A stretch of DNA of 5,454 nucleotides from Pseudomonadota bacterium (GTDB lineage: Bacteria; Pseudomonadota; Gammaproteobacteria; Pseudomonadales; Azotimanducaceae): contig JAQBYL010000306.1 of NCBI GenBank assembly GCA_027622495.1, positions 1-5,454 of the forward strand. The letters run 5' to 3'. The notes below the pieces were generated by a model that did not search any database, was not told where the DNA came from, and was given only the letters and a program-made list of their open reading frames with translations. Position numbers and translations under genes: made by a program. Position 1 is the stretch's first letter, and the number at the start of each line of letters is the position of its first letter. Of the stretch, positions 1 to 5,454 are shown piece by piece.

Positions 1-818
1 ATGTTACCGAGGGATTTCGACATCTTTTCGTTGCCCATGGTCAACATGCCGTTGTGCAGCCAGTAGCGCACGAACGGTTTGGCATTGCCGGTGCGACTCT
101 GCGCATTTTCGTTTTCGTGATGTGGAAATGTCAGGTCCGACCCGCCACCGTGTATATCGATGGTGGTCCCAAGGTGCCGGTTGATCATGGCGGAGCATTC
201 GATATGCCAGCCCGGTCGGCCTCGACCCCAGGGACTGTCCCAGCCGGGCAGGTCGGCGGATGACGGTTTCCACAGAACAAAATCTTTCGGGTCTTTTTTG
301 TAAGGTGCCACTTCCACTCTGGCGCCATCCAGCATGTCTTCCAGTGATCGATGCGACAGCGAGCCGTAGTCTGGATCCGAAGGGACGTCGAACAGGACGT
401 GGCCATCAGCTTCGTACGCATGGCCTTTGTCGATCAGCACGGTGATCAGCGAAATGATTTCGTCGATGTGCTCGGTGGCAAGTGGCACCACGTCTGGTGG
501 CAGAACGTACAACGCTTCTATGTCTTCGTCATAGGCTTTCGTGAAGCGTTCGGCCAGAGCTTTGATTGGTTCGCCGTTTTGGCTGGCAGCGGCGTTGATC
601 TTGTCGTCGATGTCGGTGATGTTGCGGACGTATTTAACGGTTGGATACATGGCCCGCAGCAATCTGGTCAGCACGTCAAACACCACCGCCGGTCGGCCGT
701 TTCCGATGTGCACGTAGTTGTAAACGGTAGGTCCGCAGACATAGATCGTGATCTTCTGATCATCGATCGGAACGAAGGTTTCTTTGCGGCCGGTCAGGGT
801 ATTGTGAAGTTTAAGCAT
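1..818 (-). CDS. cysS: Cysteinyl-tRNA synthetase, 3' end beyond the left edge
   Basis: This cytoplasmic class I aminoacyl-tRNA synthetase charges tRNA-Cys with cysteine using ATP. The window shows residues 1-272; the family is usually about 460 residues, so the rest of the C-terminal tRNA-binding part is missing because of the window edge, not because of a break. Visible landmarks are YVCGPTVYN around C28, the HIGH-box variant HIGN at 37-40, NITDIDDK at 66-73, WHIECSAM at 204-211, HGGGSDLTFPHHENE at 223-237 and the KMSKS loop at 265-269. C28, C208, H233 and E237 sit where the family places its four zinc ligands, which read out cysteine. The ATG at 818 is chosen because the protein then begins in the usual family position and GGAAAG (826-831, reverse strand) lies 7 nt upstream as a ribosome binding site. 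It is last in the leftward gene series but appears to have its own promoter. Identification is firm. Confidence 0.97.
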   Translation of the reverse strand, partial: MLKLHNTLTGRKETFVPIDDQKITIYVCGPTVYNYVHIGNGRPAVVFDVLTRLLRAMYPTVKYVRNITDIDDKINAAASQNGEPIKALAERFTKAYDEDIEALYVLPPDVVPLATEHIDEIISLITVLIDKGHAYEADGHVLFDVPSDPDYGSLSHRSLEDMLDGARVEVAPYKKDPKDFVLWKPSSADLPGWDSPWGRGRPGWHIECSAMINRHLGTTIDIHGGGSDLTFPHHENENAQSRTGNAKPFVRYWLHNGMLTMGNEKMSKSLGN

Positions 819-1008
819 CGTGTGACTTTCCGTTGATCTTTCGTGCCCGATGACTTGTCAGATCGGGGAGAATGCGGTGAACCGCAGGCGTGTGGGCTCA
901 GGTCAACAATTGGCTTCGGGGAATCGGCTGCGGATCGAACGATCCACGATGGTCCGGTTGTGAAGATACTGGCTGAAAGGTCTGGCGCTCATGGCGCGCG
1001 ATTATAGG
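819..1008 (-). other. cysS 5' leader with three inverted repeats
   Basis: This gap between hisI and cysS is the longest non-coding stretch in the window. Going toward cysS it holds the TATAAT box, a possible small ORF, and three inverted repeats: 932-945 (GGATC arms around GAAC), 873-886 (TGCGG/CCGCA around TGAA) and 846-867 (CCCGAT/ATCGGG, with an inner GAC/GTC pair). TCGGGG occurs twice on the + strand, at 863-868 and 916-921, so both copies could pair in the RNA with the CCCGA-containing segment at 846-850, giving two mutually exclusive folds. No run of U follows any stem, so none looks like an intrinsic terminator. No known riboswitch or T-box pattern is recognisable to me. Regulation through this leader is inference. 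Confidence 0.45.
903..992 (-). CDS. Possible leader-peptide ORF upstream of cysS, 29 codons
   Basis: An ATG at 992 opens a 29-codon frame that stops with TGA at 903-905. The product would be small and basic (five Arg), with a single Cys as the very last residue (Asn-Cys-stop). The ATG lies 8 nt downstream of the TATAAT box, so an mRNA starting there would begin at or within a few bases of the AUG; there is no room for a Shine-Dalgarno sequence, and translation would have to be leaderless or nearly so. I recognise no family. A terminal Cys codon ahead of a Cys-tRNA synthetase gene suggests a sensor of charged tRNA-Cys, but one Cys codon in a 30-codon frame can easily be chance. Treat as a hypothesis. 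Confidence 0.25.
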   Translation of the reverse strand: MSARPFSQYLHNRTIVDRSIRSRFPEANC

Positions 1009-1029
1009 CTAGACCGGATCAGTGGTCAC
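1001..1029 (-). promoter_or_regulatory. Sigma70-like promoter for cysS
   Basis: On the reverse strand a perfect -10 box TATAAT (1006-1001) is preceded, after exactly 17 nt, by GTGACC (1029-1024), which matches 4 of 6 bases of TTGACA. Transcription would start near 992-995 and run into cysS, leaving an untranslated leader of about 175 nt. The -35 box lies inside the last codons of hisI and the hisI stop (1009-1011) lies in the spacer. Spacing and the perfect -10 make this the best promoter in the window. The start site is inferred, not shown. Confidence 0.65.
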
Positions 1030-1410
1030 GCGTATCTGGTCTTGGTCCGCGAGCAGGTAAAAACAGCTCTCCCGATTGGTATGACAGGCCGGTCCGCGCT
1101 GCCGAACCTTCACCAGAATAGCATCACCGTCGCAATCGAGCCTGAGTTCAACGAGGTCCTGAATGTGACCGGAGGTTTCACCTTTCTGCCAGTGCTGATT
1201 GCGGCTGCGCGAAAAATAACAGACACGACCCTCACGCAAAGTGCGCTCAACGGCCACGCGGTCCATCCATGCGAGCATCAGAACTGTGCCGCTATCGATG
1301 TCCTGCGCAATGGCCGGGATCAGACCCTGCTGATCAAACGGGATGGCATCGAGCACATCGGTCAGATCCCTCGTCTGCCCGGCGCGCTCACTCTCAAGAC
1401 TTTTAAACAT
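1009..1410 (-). CDS. hisI: Phosphoribosyl-AMP cyclohydrolase
   Basis: This cytoplasmic metalloenzyme opens the adenine ring of phosphoribosyl-AMP, the third step of histidine synthesis. The 133-residue product is the stand-alone form: no HisE (pyrophosphohydrolase) domain follows, unlike the fused HisIE of enterobacteria. Family landmarks in order are QDIDSGTVLMLAWM (36-49), the YFSRSR and WQKGETSG block (65-81), the metal-binding DCDGDA (92-97) and GPACHTNRESCF (106-117), with C93, C109 and C116 in the positions of the conserved zinc cysteines. The frame is open to 1452, but ATG at 1410 is preferred: it follows the aminopeptidase stop by one base and has GGTGG five bases upstream. ATG at 1422 has no evident binding site. 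The gene is therefore likely co-transcribed and translationally coupled with the aminopeptidase gene. No other his gene is in view. Confidence 0.95.
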   Translation of the reverse strand: MFKSLESERAGQTRDLTDVLDAIPFDQQGLIPAIAQDIDSGTVLMLAWMDRVAVERTLREGRVCYFSRSRNQHWQKGETSGHIQDLVELRLDCDGDAILVKVRQRGPACHTNRESCFYLLADQDQIRVTTDPV

Positions 1411-1411
1411 G

Positions 1412-2767
1412 TCAGCCACCATAGGTTTCACGCAGGTATTTGAACACCGCACGCAACCCCATAGCCTCGCCGCCCTCCGGGTGAGCAGGTCGGGTGCGGG
1501 TGTTGAATGCCATTATGTCGAAGTGTACCCAGGGAATCTGACCAATGAACTGCTCAAGAAACAGCGCAGCAGTAATCGCACCGGCATAGGGCGATGATGC
1601 CGAGTTCACTGTGTCAGCGATGCTGCTTTCAAGCATGGCCTTGTAGGGTTGATGCAGCGGCATCCTCCACACATCGTCTTCGTCACGGCGACCGGCTGCG
1701 TAGATCGCGTCTGCAATCTCTGTGTTGTTACTGAACATGGCACCAATCTCGGCCCCCACCGCTGCACGGGCTGCACCGGTAAGTGTGGCAAAATCAACAA
1801 TCAGCCTGGGTTCAGCCTCTGCTGCGAGAGCGAGTGCATCACAAAGCACCAGACGCCCCTCAGCGTCGGTGTTGTCGATTTCGATGGTGCGTCCATTGTA
1901 GCTTCGGATCACATCGCCAGGTCGATAGGCGTTGCTCGAGATCGCATTCTCCGCAGCCGGTATCAGCACGCGCAGACAGACCGGCAGATTTTCCGCCATG
2001 ATGAGACACGCGAGACCCAAGGCAGTGGCAGCACCCCCCATGTCTTTTTTCATGCTGCGCATACCGGCCGCGGGTTTGATGTCGAGCCCGCCGCTGTCGA
2101 AACAGATGCCTTTGCCCACCAGAACCACCGCCGGGTTTTCCGGTTTGCCCCAGGCTATGTCGATCAATCTGGGTGCATCGGCAGATGCGCGACCCACCGC
2201 ATGGATCGTTCGGTGACCAGCGGTCAACAGATCATCGCCGACGATGACTCTTGATCGGGCACCAAACCGTGCCGCAAGGTTCTGCGCTGCTTCTGCCAGA
2301 TGTGTCGGCAGCATGTCGGATGCCGGTGTATTGATCAGATCACGGGCCAGCGCCATGGCTTCCACCGTGTGGCGGATGTAAGACCCATCTGAAGAATTGA
2401 GAACCAGCTGTGCTGGCGGGCGTTTAGCCTTTTTGTACACCGTGAACTGGTATGCGCCCAGGCCCCAGCCAATCAAGGTCTGTGGACCGGGGCAACTGGT
2501 CAGGTGATACACCCCTTCTGCCAGACGCATCGCCAGGCTGCCCAGGGTGATATTGGTGTCCGACCCGTCGTAACCCACGGCAACCCTTGCCGGGTTGCCG
2601 TTTTCATCCGGCAGCCAGACGTGCTGATCCGGTTCTGCGCGAAAGTTGCCGGCCTTGACCCAGGCCCGTGCAGGTGCCGAAAGGCGCGCTTGCCAGGCGG
2701 CAAAGTTGTCACGCTTGACGAGGTCGATGGGTATCGACCCGGCCGGTTGTGCATCTACATAGCTCAT
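1412..2767 (-). CDS. Leucyl aminopeptidase family protein (peptidase M17)
   Basis: A two-metal cytosolic aminopeptidase that removes N-terminal residues from peptides, here 451 residues, the shorter bacterial M17 form (E. coli PepA is 503). A variable N-terminal domain (about 1-150) is followed by the catalytic domain. Signature pieces are VGKGICFDSGGLDIKP (217-232), MKKDMGGAA (239-247) and NTDAEGRL (299-306). K219, D224, K231, D242, D301, E303 and R305 reproduce the exact spacing of the E. coli PepA metal ligands and active-site residues (K270, D275, K282, D293, D352, E354, R356), so it should be active. ATG at 2767 is chosen because the family-like sequence begins there. The open frame continues far upstream, but only as antisense of the divergent dioxygenase gene. 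The Shine-Dalgarno match is poor. It is the first gene of an operon with hisI. Exact substrate preference is unknown, so no pepA/pepB symbol is given. Confidence 0.93.
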   Translation of the reverse strand: MSYVDAQPAGSIPIDLVKRDNFAAWQARLSAPARAWVKAGNFRAEPDQHVWLPDENGNPARVAVGYDGSDTNITLGSLAMRLAEGVYHLTSCPGPQTLIGWGLGAYQFTVYKKAKRPPAQLVLNSSDGSYIRHTVEAMALARDLINTPASDMLPTHLAEAAQNLAARFGARSRVIVGDDLLTAGHRTIHAVGRASADAPRLIDIAWGKPENPAVVLVGKGICFDSGGLDIKPAAGMRSMKKDMGGAATALGLACLIMAENLPVCLRVLIPAAENAISSNAYRPGDVIRSYNGRTIEIDNTDAEGRLVLCDALALAAEAEPRLIVDFATLTGAARAAVGAEIGAMFSNNTEIADAIYAAGRRDEDDVWRMPLHQPYKAMLESSIADTVNSASSPYAGAITAALFLEQFIGQIPWVHFDIMAFNTRTRPAHPEGGEAMGLRAVFKYLRETYGG

Positions 2768-2783
2768 AAGGTAGTCGGACCTG

Positions 2784-2811
2784 ATTAAACGAAAATGGTC
2801 TATCATGCCAG
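2784..2811 (-). promoter_or_regulatory. Candidate promoter for the aminopeptidase-hisI operon
   Basis: Reverse-strand TTTAAT (2789-2784, 5 of 6 matches to TATAAT) follows CTGGCA (2811-2806, 4 of 6 matches to TTGACA) after 16 nt. Transcription would start near 2777, leaving about a 10-nt leader before the ATG at 2767. It overlaps the candidate promoter of the divergent gene. The match is modest and the gap is only 69 bp, so position is favourable but proof is lacking. Confidence 0.35.
2801..2806 (+). promoter_or_regulatory. Candidate -10 box for the dioxygenase gene
   Basis: TATCAT matches TATAAT at 5 of 6 bases and lies 30 bp before the ATG at 2837, so transcripts would start near 2813 with a leader of about 24 nt. 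No good TTGACA-like box stands 16-18 bp upstream, so an activator may be needed or the call may be wrong. A start near 2813 would exclude the upstream ATG at 2795 as the initiation codon. Confidence 0.3.
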
Positions 2812-2836
2812 GGATGCATGCAAGAACGGATCGGCA

Positions 2837-3619
2837 ATGAGCAGTCGGTTGAAAACACCCACAGAAGAACAGATCAACAGTTACCGTGAGCAGGGTTACC
2901 TGATCCTGCCCGAACTTTTCAGTGCGGCGGAACTCAATGAGCTTGATCGCAGGTTTGAGGCCCTGACTTTGAGCCCATCGCCCCGGCCCGATGCCATGAA
3001 AGTCATGAATGACGTCATGGTGGTCAAGGGTGCGGTGGAACCACAAACACCTATGCATGCGATCAACAAGCTGATGAACTTTGAGGAAGACCCCGACCTG
3101 TACCGGTACGCCCTTCATCCAGGTCTGCTCGCCGGTGTGCGATCGCTGATCGGCGAGACGATCTACAGCATCTCCACCAATGTCTTCAACAAACCCCCGG
3201 GCGTGGATGGCCGCCATCCGTTTCACCAGGATCTGCGTTACTTCCGCATCCGACCTGCCGATCTGATCGTTGGAACATGGACGGCGGTTTTTCCTGCAAC
3301 ACGCGAAAGCGGATGCCTCGCGGTGATTCCCGGCAGCCATCGAGGCCCCTTGTACGAACACAAGGATCCGGATTGGGAATTTGTGAACAAAGGTTTTTTT
3401 GGGATTGACGGTGTGGATTTCAGCGGCCGGGTACACGTTGAATTACAACCCGGCGACACGCTGCTGTTTCATCCGCTCTTGATTCACGGATCAGGTCACA
3501 ATCGTTCGACCCACTTCCGTCGGGCCATCTCCGCCCACTATGCAAGCGTTCAATGCGAATCGGAAATACGCGACTGGACTCAGGGTAAGCAGGCGCGATT
3601 GATCCCCTCGTCCGAATGA
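2837..3619 (+). CDS. Phytanoyl-CoA dioxygenase (PhyH) family protein
   Basis: A predicted Fe(II)/2-oxoglutarate-dependent oxygenase of 260 residues. It aligns by eye along nearly its whole length with human phytanoyl-CoA 2-hydroxylase (PHYH): the N-terminal EEQINSYREQGYLIL segment, MKVMNDVMVVKG (54-65), the FEEDPDLYRYALHPGLL stretch (82-98), then HPFHQDLRYFRIRPADLIVG (127-146), SGCLAVIPGSH (158-168) and GDTLLFHPLLIHGSG (206-220). The iron triad is H130, D132 and H217, and R228, 11 residues after the last His as in PHYH (H264/R275), should bind 2-oxoglutarate. The human protein's C-terminal tail is absent, and no peroxisomal targeting or signal peptide is present. Hydroxylation of a branched acyl-CoA is plausible, but bacterial PhyH proteins have many substrates. 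ATG at 2837 is preferred over 2795 because family similarity starts just after it; its ribosome binding site is weak. It stands alone, divergent from the aminopeptidase gene and convergent with lipA. Confidence 0.88.
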   Translation: MSSRLKTPTEEQINSYREQGYLILPELFSAAELNELDRRFEALTLSPSPRPDAMKVMNDVMVVKGAVEPQTPMHAINKLMNFEEDPDLYRYALHPGLLAGVRSLIGETIYSISTNVFNKPPGVDGRHPFHQDLRYFRIRPADLIVGTWTAVFPATRESGCLAVIPGSHRGPLYEHKDPDWEFVNKGFFGIDGVDFSGRVHVELQPGDTLLFHPLLIHGSGHNRSTHFRRAISAHYASVQCESEIRDWTQGKQARLIPSSE

Positions 3620-3637
3620 CTGCCCGCGTCCGGGCAG
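3620..3637. terminator. Hairpin in the convergent gap, possible shared terminator
   Basis: CTGCCCG (3620-3626) and CGGGCAG (3631-3637) form a perfect 7-bp GC-rich stem with a 4-base loop. It begins right after the dioxygenase stop and lies 6 bp beyond the lipA stop. It occupies most of the 24-bp gap between two converging genes, the place where a two-way terminator is expected. Neither strand has a T run after the stem, so it is not a standard intrinsic terminator and may instead protect transcript 3' ends. Confidence 0.45.
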
Positions 3638-3643
3638 GGCAAA

Positions 3644-4678
3644 TTACAGCGCTTTGAGTGGCACTCTGCCGGCGGAAAGGGCAATCGATTTGTTGTCAAG
3701 TATTCTATCGGCGCGATAGCTCGAGCGAACCAGCGGCCCGGACGCGACTTCGACAAAACCCATCTCACGACCGACTTGTGCGTAGTGATCAAACTCTTCC
3801 GGAGGGACCCAGCGCGCCACCGGAAGGTGATTTGACGTGGGTCGCAGGTACTGTCCGAGCGTGAGGATGTCTACATGACTATCTCGTAAGTCTTTCATAC
3901 TGTTGATTATTTCTTCTGGATTTTCGCCAAGACCGAGCATCAGACTGGACTTGGTGAGGACCGCCGGCACGCAGGTTTTGGCGAACCGGAGAACATCCAG
4001 CGTCTGCTGGTAACCGGCGCGCCGGTCGCGAACTGTCTGGGTCAGACGTTCAACCGTCTCGAGGTTCTGAGCGAATACCTGCAGCCCGGAACTCACCACC
4101 ACACGAACCGCGGCCAGATTACCGGCAAAGTCCGGGGTCAGCGCTTCTACGGCAGTCTGCGGATTTTCCCGCCGGATTGAAGCAACGCAAGCCGCATAGT
4201 GCGCAGCCCCGCCGTCCGGCAGATCATCCCGATCAACCGATGTCAGTACGACATATTTAAGTTTCATCAGTCGCACCGATTCTGCCGCCTGTGCAGGTTC
4301 TGCAGGATTAAGGCGACCCTGCGGATTGCCGGTGTCTACCGCGCAGAAAGCGCAGGCGCGGGTACAGACGCTGCCCATCAGCATGATGGTGGCGGTGCCA
4401 TTGCTCCAGCATTCACCGATGTTGGGGCAGTGCGATTCTTCGCAGACGGTGGCAAGACCATGTTGGTGGACCGTGTCGCGCACGGCAGCAAATGTTTTAC
4501 CGCCGCCGAGCCGCACGCGCAGCCACGGCGGTTTAGGTTCCCGCTTTTTGTTGGTGGTCAGCTCCCCGGTATGGGCGCGGCGTTTGACCCCGTCTTTGAT
4601 CGCGCGAACACCCAGTTCGTTTACAAACTTCTCACCGCTCTTCACTAACGCTGCCGGATTTTCAATGGGTGTTTTCAA
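3644..4678 (-). CDS. lipA: Lipoyl synthase (radical SAM)
   Basis: LipA inserts two sulfur atoms at C6 and C8 of octanoyl groups carried on lipoyl domains of 2-oxoacid dehydrogenases and the glycine cleavage H protein. Both iron-sulfur sites are intact: the auxiliary cluster motif C79-x4-C84-x5-C90 and the radical-SAM motif C105-x3-C109-x2-C112. The near-terminal RSSY (318-321) carries the family's serine ligand for the auxiliary cluster. KPPWLRVRL (49-57), YVVLTSVDRDDLPDGGA and LTLGQYLRPTSNHLPV are also typical. The start is probably TTG at 4678, since an in-frame stop lies four codons upstream (4690-4688) and no ATG precedes the conserved region; only a weak GAG stands before it. GTG at residue 12 is an alternative. 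At 344 residues from TTG it is slightly longer than usual. No lipB is adjacent. It lies 46 bp after the ABC exporter gene and could be co-transcribed with it. Confidence 0.95.
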   Translation of the reverse strand: MKTPIENPAALVKSGEKFVNELGVRAIKDGVKRRAHTGELTTNKKREPKPPWLRVRLGGGKTFAAVRDTVHQHGLATVCEESHCPNIGECWSNGTATIMLMGSVCTRACAFCAVDTGNPQGRLNPAEPAQAAESVRLMKLKYVVLTSVDRDDLPDGGAAHYAACVASIRRENPQTAVEALTPDFAGNLAAVRVVVSSGLQVFAQNLETVERLTQTVRDRRAGYQQTLDVLRFAKTCVPAVLTKSSLMLGLGENPEEIINSMKDLRDSHVDILTLGQYLRPTSNHLPVARWVPPEEFDHYAQVGREMGFVEVASGPLVRSSYRADRILDNKSIALSAGRVPLKAL

Positions 4679-4724
4679 TTGCTCTGATCAACGCTTTGAA
4701 TTAAGGAAAGGCTTGCCGGGATGT
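4679..4724 (-). other. 46-bp spacer between the ABC exporter gene and lipA
   Basis: I see no convincing -35/-10 pair, hairpin or T run here, and no strong Shine-Dalgarno sequence for lipA. The absence of a terminator, together with the shared strand, suggests read-through from the exporter gene into lipA, which is inference. Confidence 0.4.
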
Positions 4725-5454
4725 TCACTTGGTCTTCCCGCCGGGACTGACTTCCTGGAACTGCAGATTATACAAAGTAGCATACAGGCCGCCGCGAGCC
4801 AGCAACTCCTCGTGGGTGCCGATTTCGACCACACGGCCGTTTTCCAGAACCAGAACGCGATTCGCTTCCTGAATCGTCTGCAGCCGATGAGCGATCAGGA
4901 TTGACGTGCGGTCCTTTGTGAGACTGCGCAGCGCATCCTGGATCAGGAGTTCCGTTTCTGTATCGATGGACGCGGTGGCTTCATCCAGCACCAGTATCTC
5001 GGGATCTGCAGCCAGCACCCGCGCGAACGCCAGCAGTTGTCGCTGACCCTGAGACAGATTCTGACCGCGTTCTGAAAGTTCGGTGTCGTAGCCATTTGGC
5101 TGTGCCTGAATGAAGCTGTGGGCGTTCACAGTTTTGGCTGCCTCGATGGCGCGCTCCCGGGTGATCCGTGGATCACCCAGGGCAATGTTGTCGTATATCG
5201 TTCCAGAGAAAATGTGAAAGTCCTGTAACACCACCCCCACGCGATGACGCAGATCGTGGGTATGGATTTGGTTCAAGTCCACCCCATCCAGAAAGATGTG
5301 CCCGTCAGGAAAATCATAGAACCTGCCTAACAGGCGAATCAGGGTGCTTTTCCCGGATCCGGTCGGGCCGACGATGGCAAGCTTTTCCCCTGGCACAATG
5401 GTGAAGCTCACATCGTGCAGGACCGGCACATCGTTGCCGTAGGCGAAGTCGAGA
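4725..5454 (-). CDS. ABC exporter, C-terminal ATP-binding domain, 5' end beyond the right edge
   Basis: Only the last 242 residues are visible; the frame stays open to the window edge, so the start and presumably a six-helix membrane domain lie outside. Counting from the first complete codon, the domain has Walker A GPTGSGKST (29-37), the Q-loop Gln at 77, the signature LSQGQ (133-137), Walker B ILVLDE (153-158) and the H-loop His at 189. ILVLDEATASIDTETE, the D-loop region and the tail EIGTHEELLARGGLYATLYNLQF are typical of MsbA/MdlB-like fused exporters of the inner membrane, where ATP hydrolysis drives lipid, peptide or drug export. All ATPase residues look functional. A GTG at 5429 is an internal codon, not a start, because the A-loop Tyr (residue 5, FAYG) lies upstream of it. 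Substrate cannot be told from this part. Confidence 0.92.
   Translation of the reverse strand, partial: LDFAYGNDVPVLHDVSFTIVPGEKLAIVGPTGSGKSTLIRLLGRFYDFPDGHIFLDGVDLNQIHTHDLRHRVGVVLQDFHIFSGTIYDNIALGDPRITRERAIEAAKTVNAHSFIQAQPNGYDTELSERGQNLSQGQRQLLAFARVLAADPEILVLDEATASIDTETELLIQDALRSLTKDRTSILIAHRLQTIQEANRVLVLENGRVVEIGTHEELLARGGLYATLYNLQFQEVSPGGKTK

Noticed and set aside
351..836. 161-codon rightward frame over cysS
   Set aside because: It is antisense to a clear cysS coding region, has a Val/Asp-rich composition typical of a mirror frame, and shows no recognisable domain.
846..886. The stems upstream of cysS as an intrinsic terminator for hisI
   Set aside because: No T run follows either stem in the direction of transcription, so the intrinsic-terminator pattern is not met.
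819..1008. T-box or SAM-type riboswitch controlling cysS
   Set aside because: I could not find the conserved T-box sequence, a specifier-like loop or any known riboswitch core; T-boxes are also rare in Pseudomonadota.
991..1443. 150-codon rightward frame over hisI
   Set aside because: It mirrors the conserved hisI codons and would put a second gene wholly antisense to it, with no independent evidence.
1649..2254. 201-codon rightward frame with several Cys and His residues over the aminopeptidase gene
   Set aside because: The Cys/His content comes from reading the opposite strand of a real gene; no zinc-finger or other ordered motif is present.
2768..3436. Leftward open frame extending the aminopeptidase by over 200 codons at its N-terminus
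   Set aside because: This part is exactly antisense to the well-supported dioxygenase gene, shows no family-like sequence, and the M17 homology begins after the ATG at 2767.
4199..4904. Overlapping rightward frames of 149 and 192 codons over lipA and the exporter end
   Set aside because: Both are antisense to strongly conserved coding sequence, and one crosses two gene ends, which argues for chance.
1..5454. A novel multi-gene defence, mobile or biosynthetic system
   Set aside because: Every sizeable coding region belongs to a known family with intact motifs, and there are no mobile-element genes, long repeats or unknown gene clusters in the window.

Overview
The window is a compact, housekeeping-type stretch of chromosome from a bacterium, most likely one of the Pseudomonadota. 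The evidence is a radical-SAM lipoyl synthase of proteobacterial type, a stand-alone HisI, a short-form M17 leucyl aminopeptidase and a PhyH-type dioxygenase. The DNA is moderately GC-rich, codon use looks even from gene to gene, and gaps are short. I see no insertion sequence, integrase, phage gene, CRISPR array or tRNA. Class cannot be fixed by eye; an uncultured marine or aquatic alpha- or gammaproteobacterium would fit, but that is inference.

Layout from left to right. (1) cysS (cysteinyl-tRNA synthetase) runs leftward and is cut by the left edge after residue 272. (2) A 190-bp gap holds a good sigma70-like promoter overlapping the end of hisI. It should give cysS a leader of about 175 nt with three inverted repeats and a possible tiny ORF whose last codon is Cys. 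(3) hisI and (4) a leucyl aminopeptidase gene, both leftward and separated by one base, form an operon transcribed aminopeptidase first. (5) A 69-bp divergent gap carries candidate overlapping promoters. (6) A rightward Fe(II)/2-oxoglutarate dioxygenase resembles human phytanoyl-CoA hydroxylase. (7) A hairpin lies in the 24-bp convergent gap. (8) lipA (lipoyl synthase) runs leftward from a probable TTG start. (9) The ATP-binding end of an ABC exporter, also leftward, is cut by the right edge.

The genes do not form one pathway. They cover aminoacylation, histidine synthesis, peptide turnover, lipoate assembly, probable branched-chain acyl oxidation and export. All catalytic motifs I checked are intact. 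I found no convincing new multi-gene system. The most interesting element is the cysS leader, whose arrangement (promoter, near-leaderless Cys-terminated small ORF, alternative pairings) resembles a possible attenuator but lacks a U-tract terminator. The most interesting protein is the PHYH-like dioxygenase.
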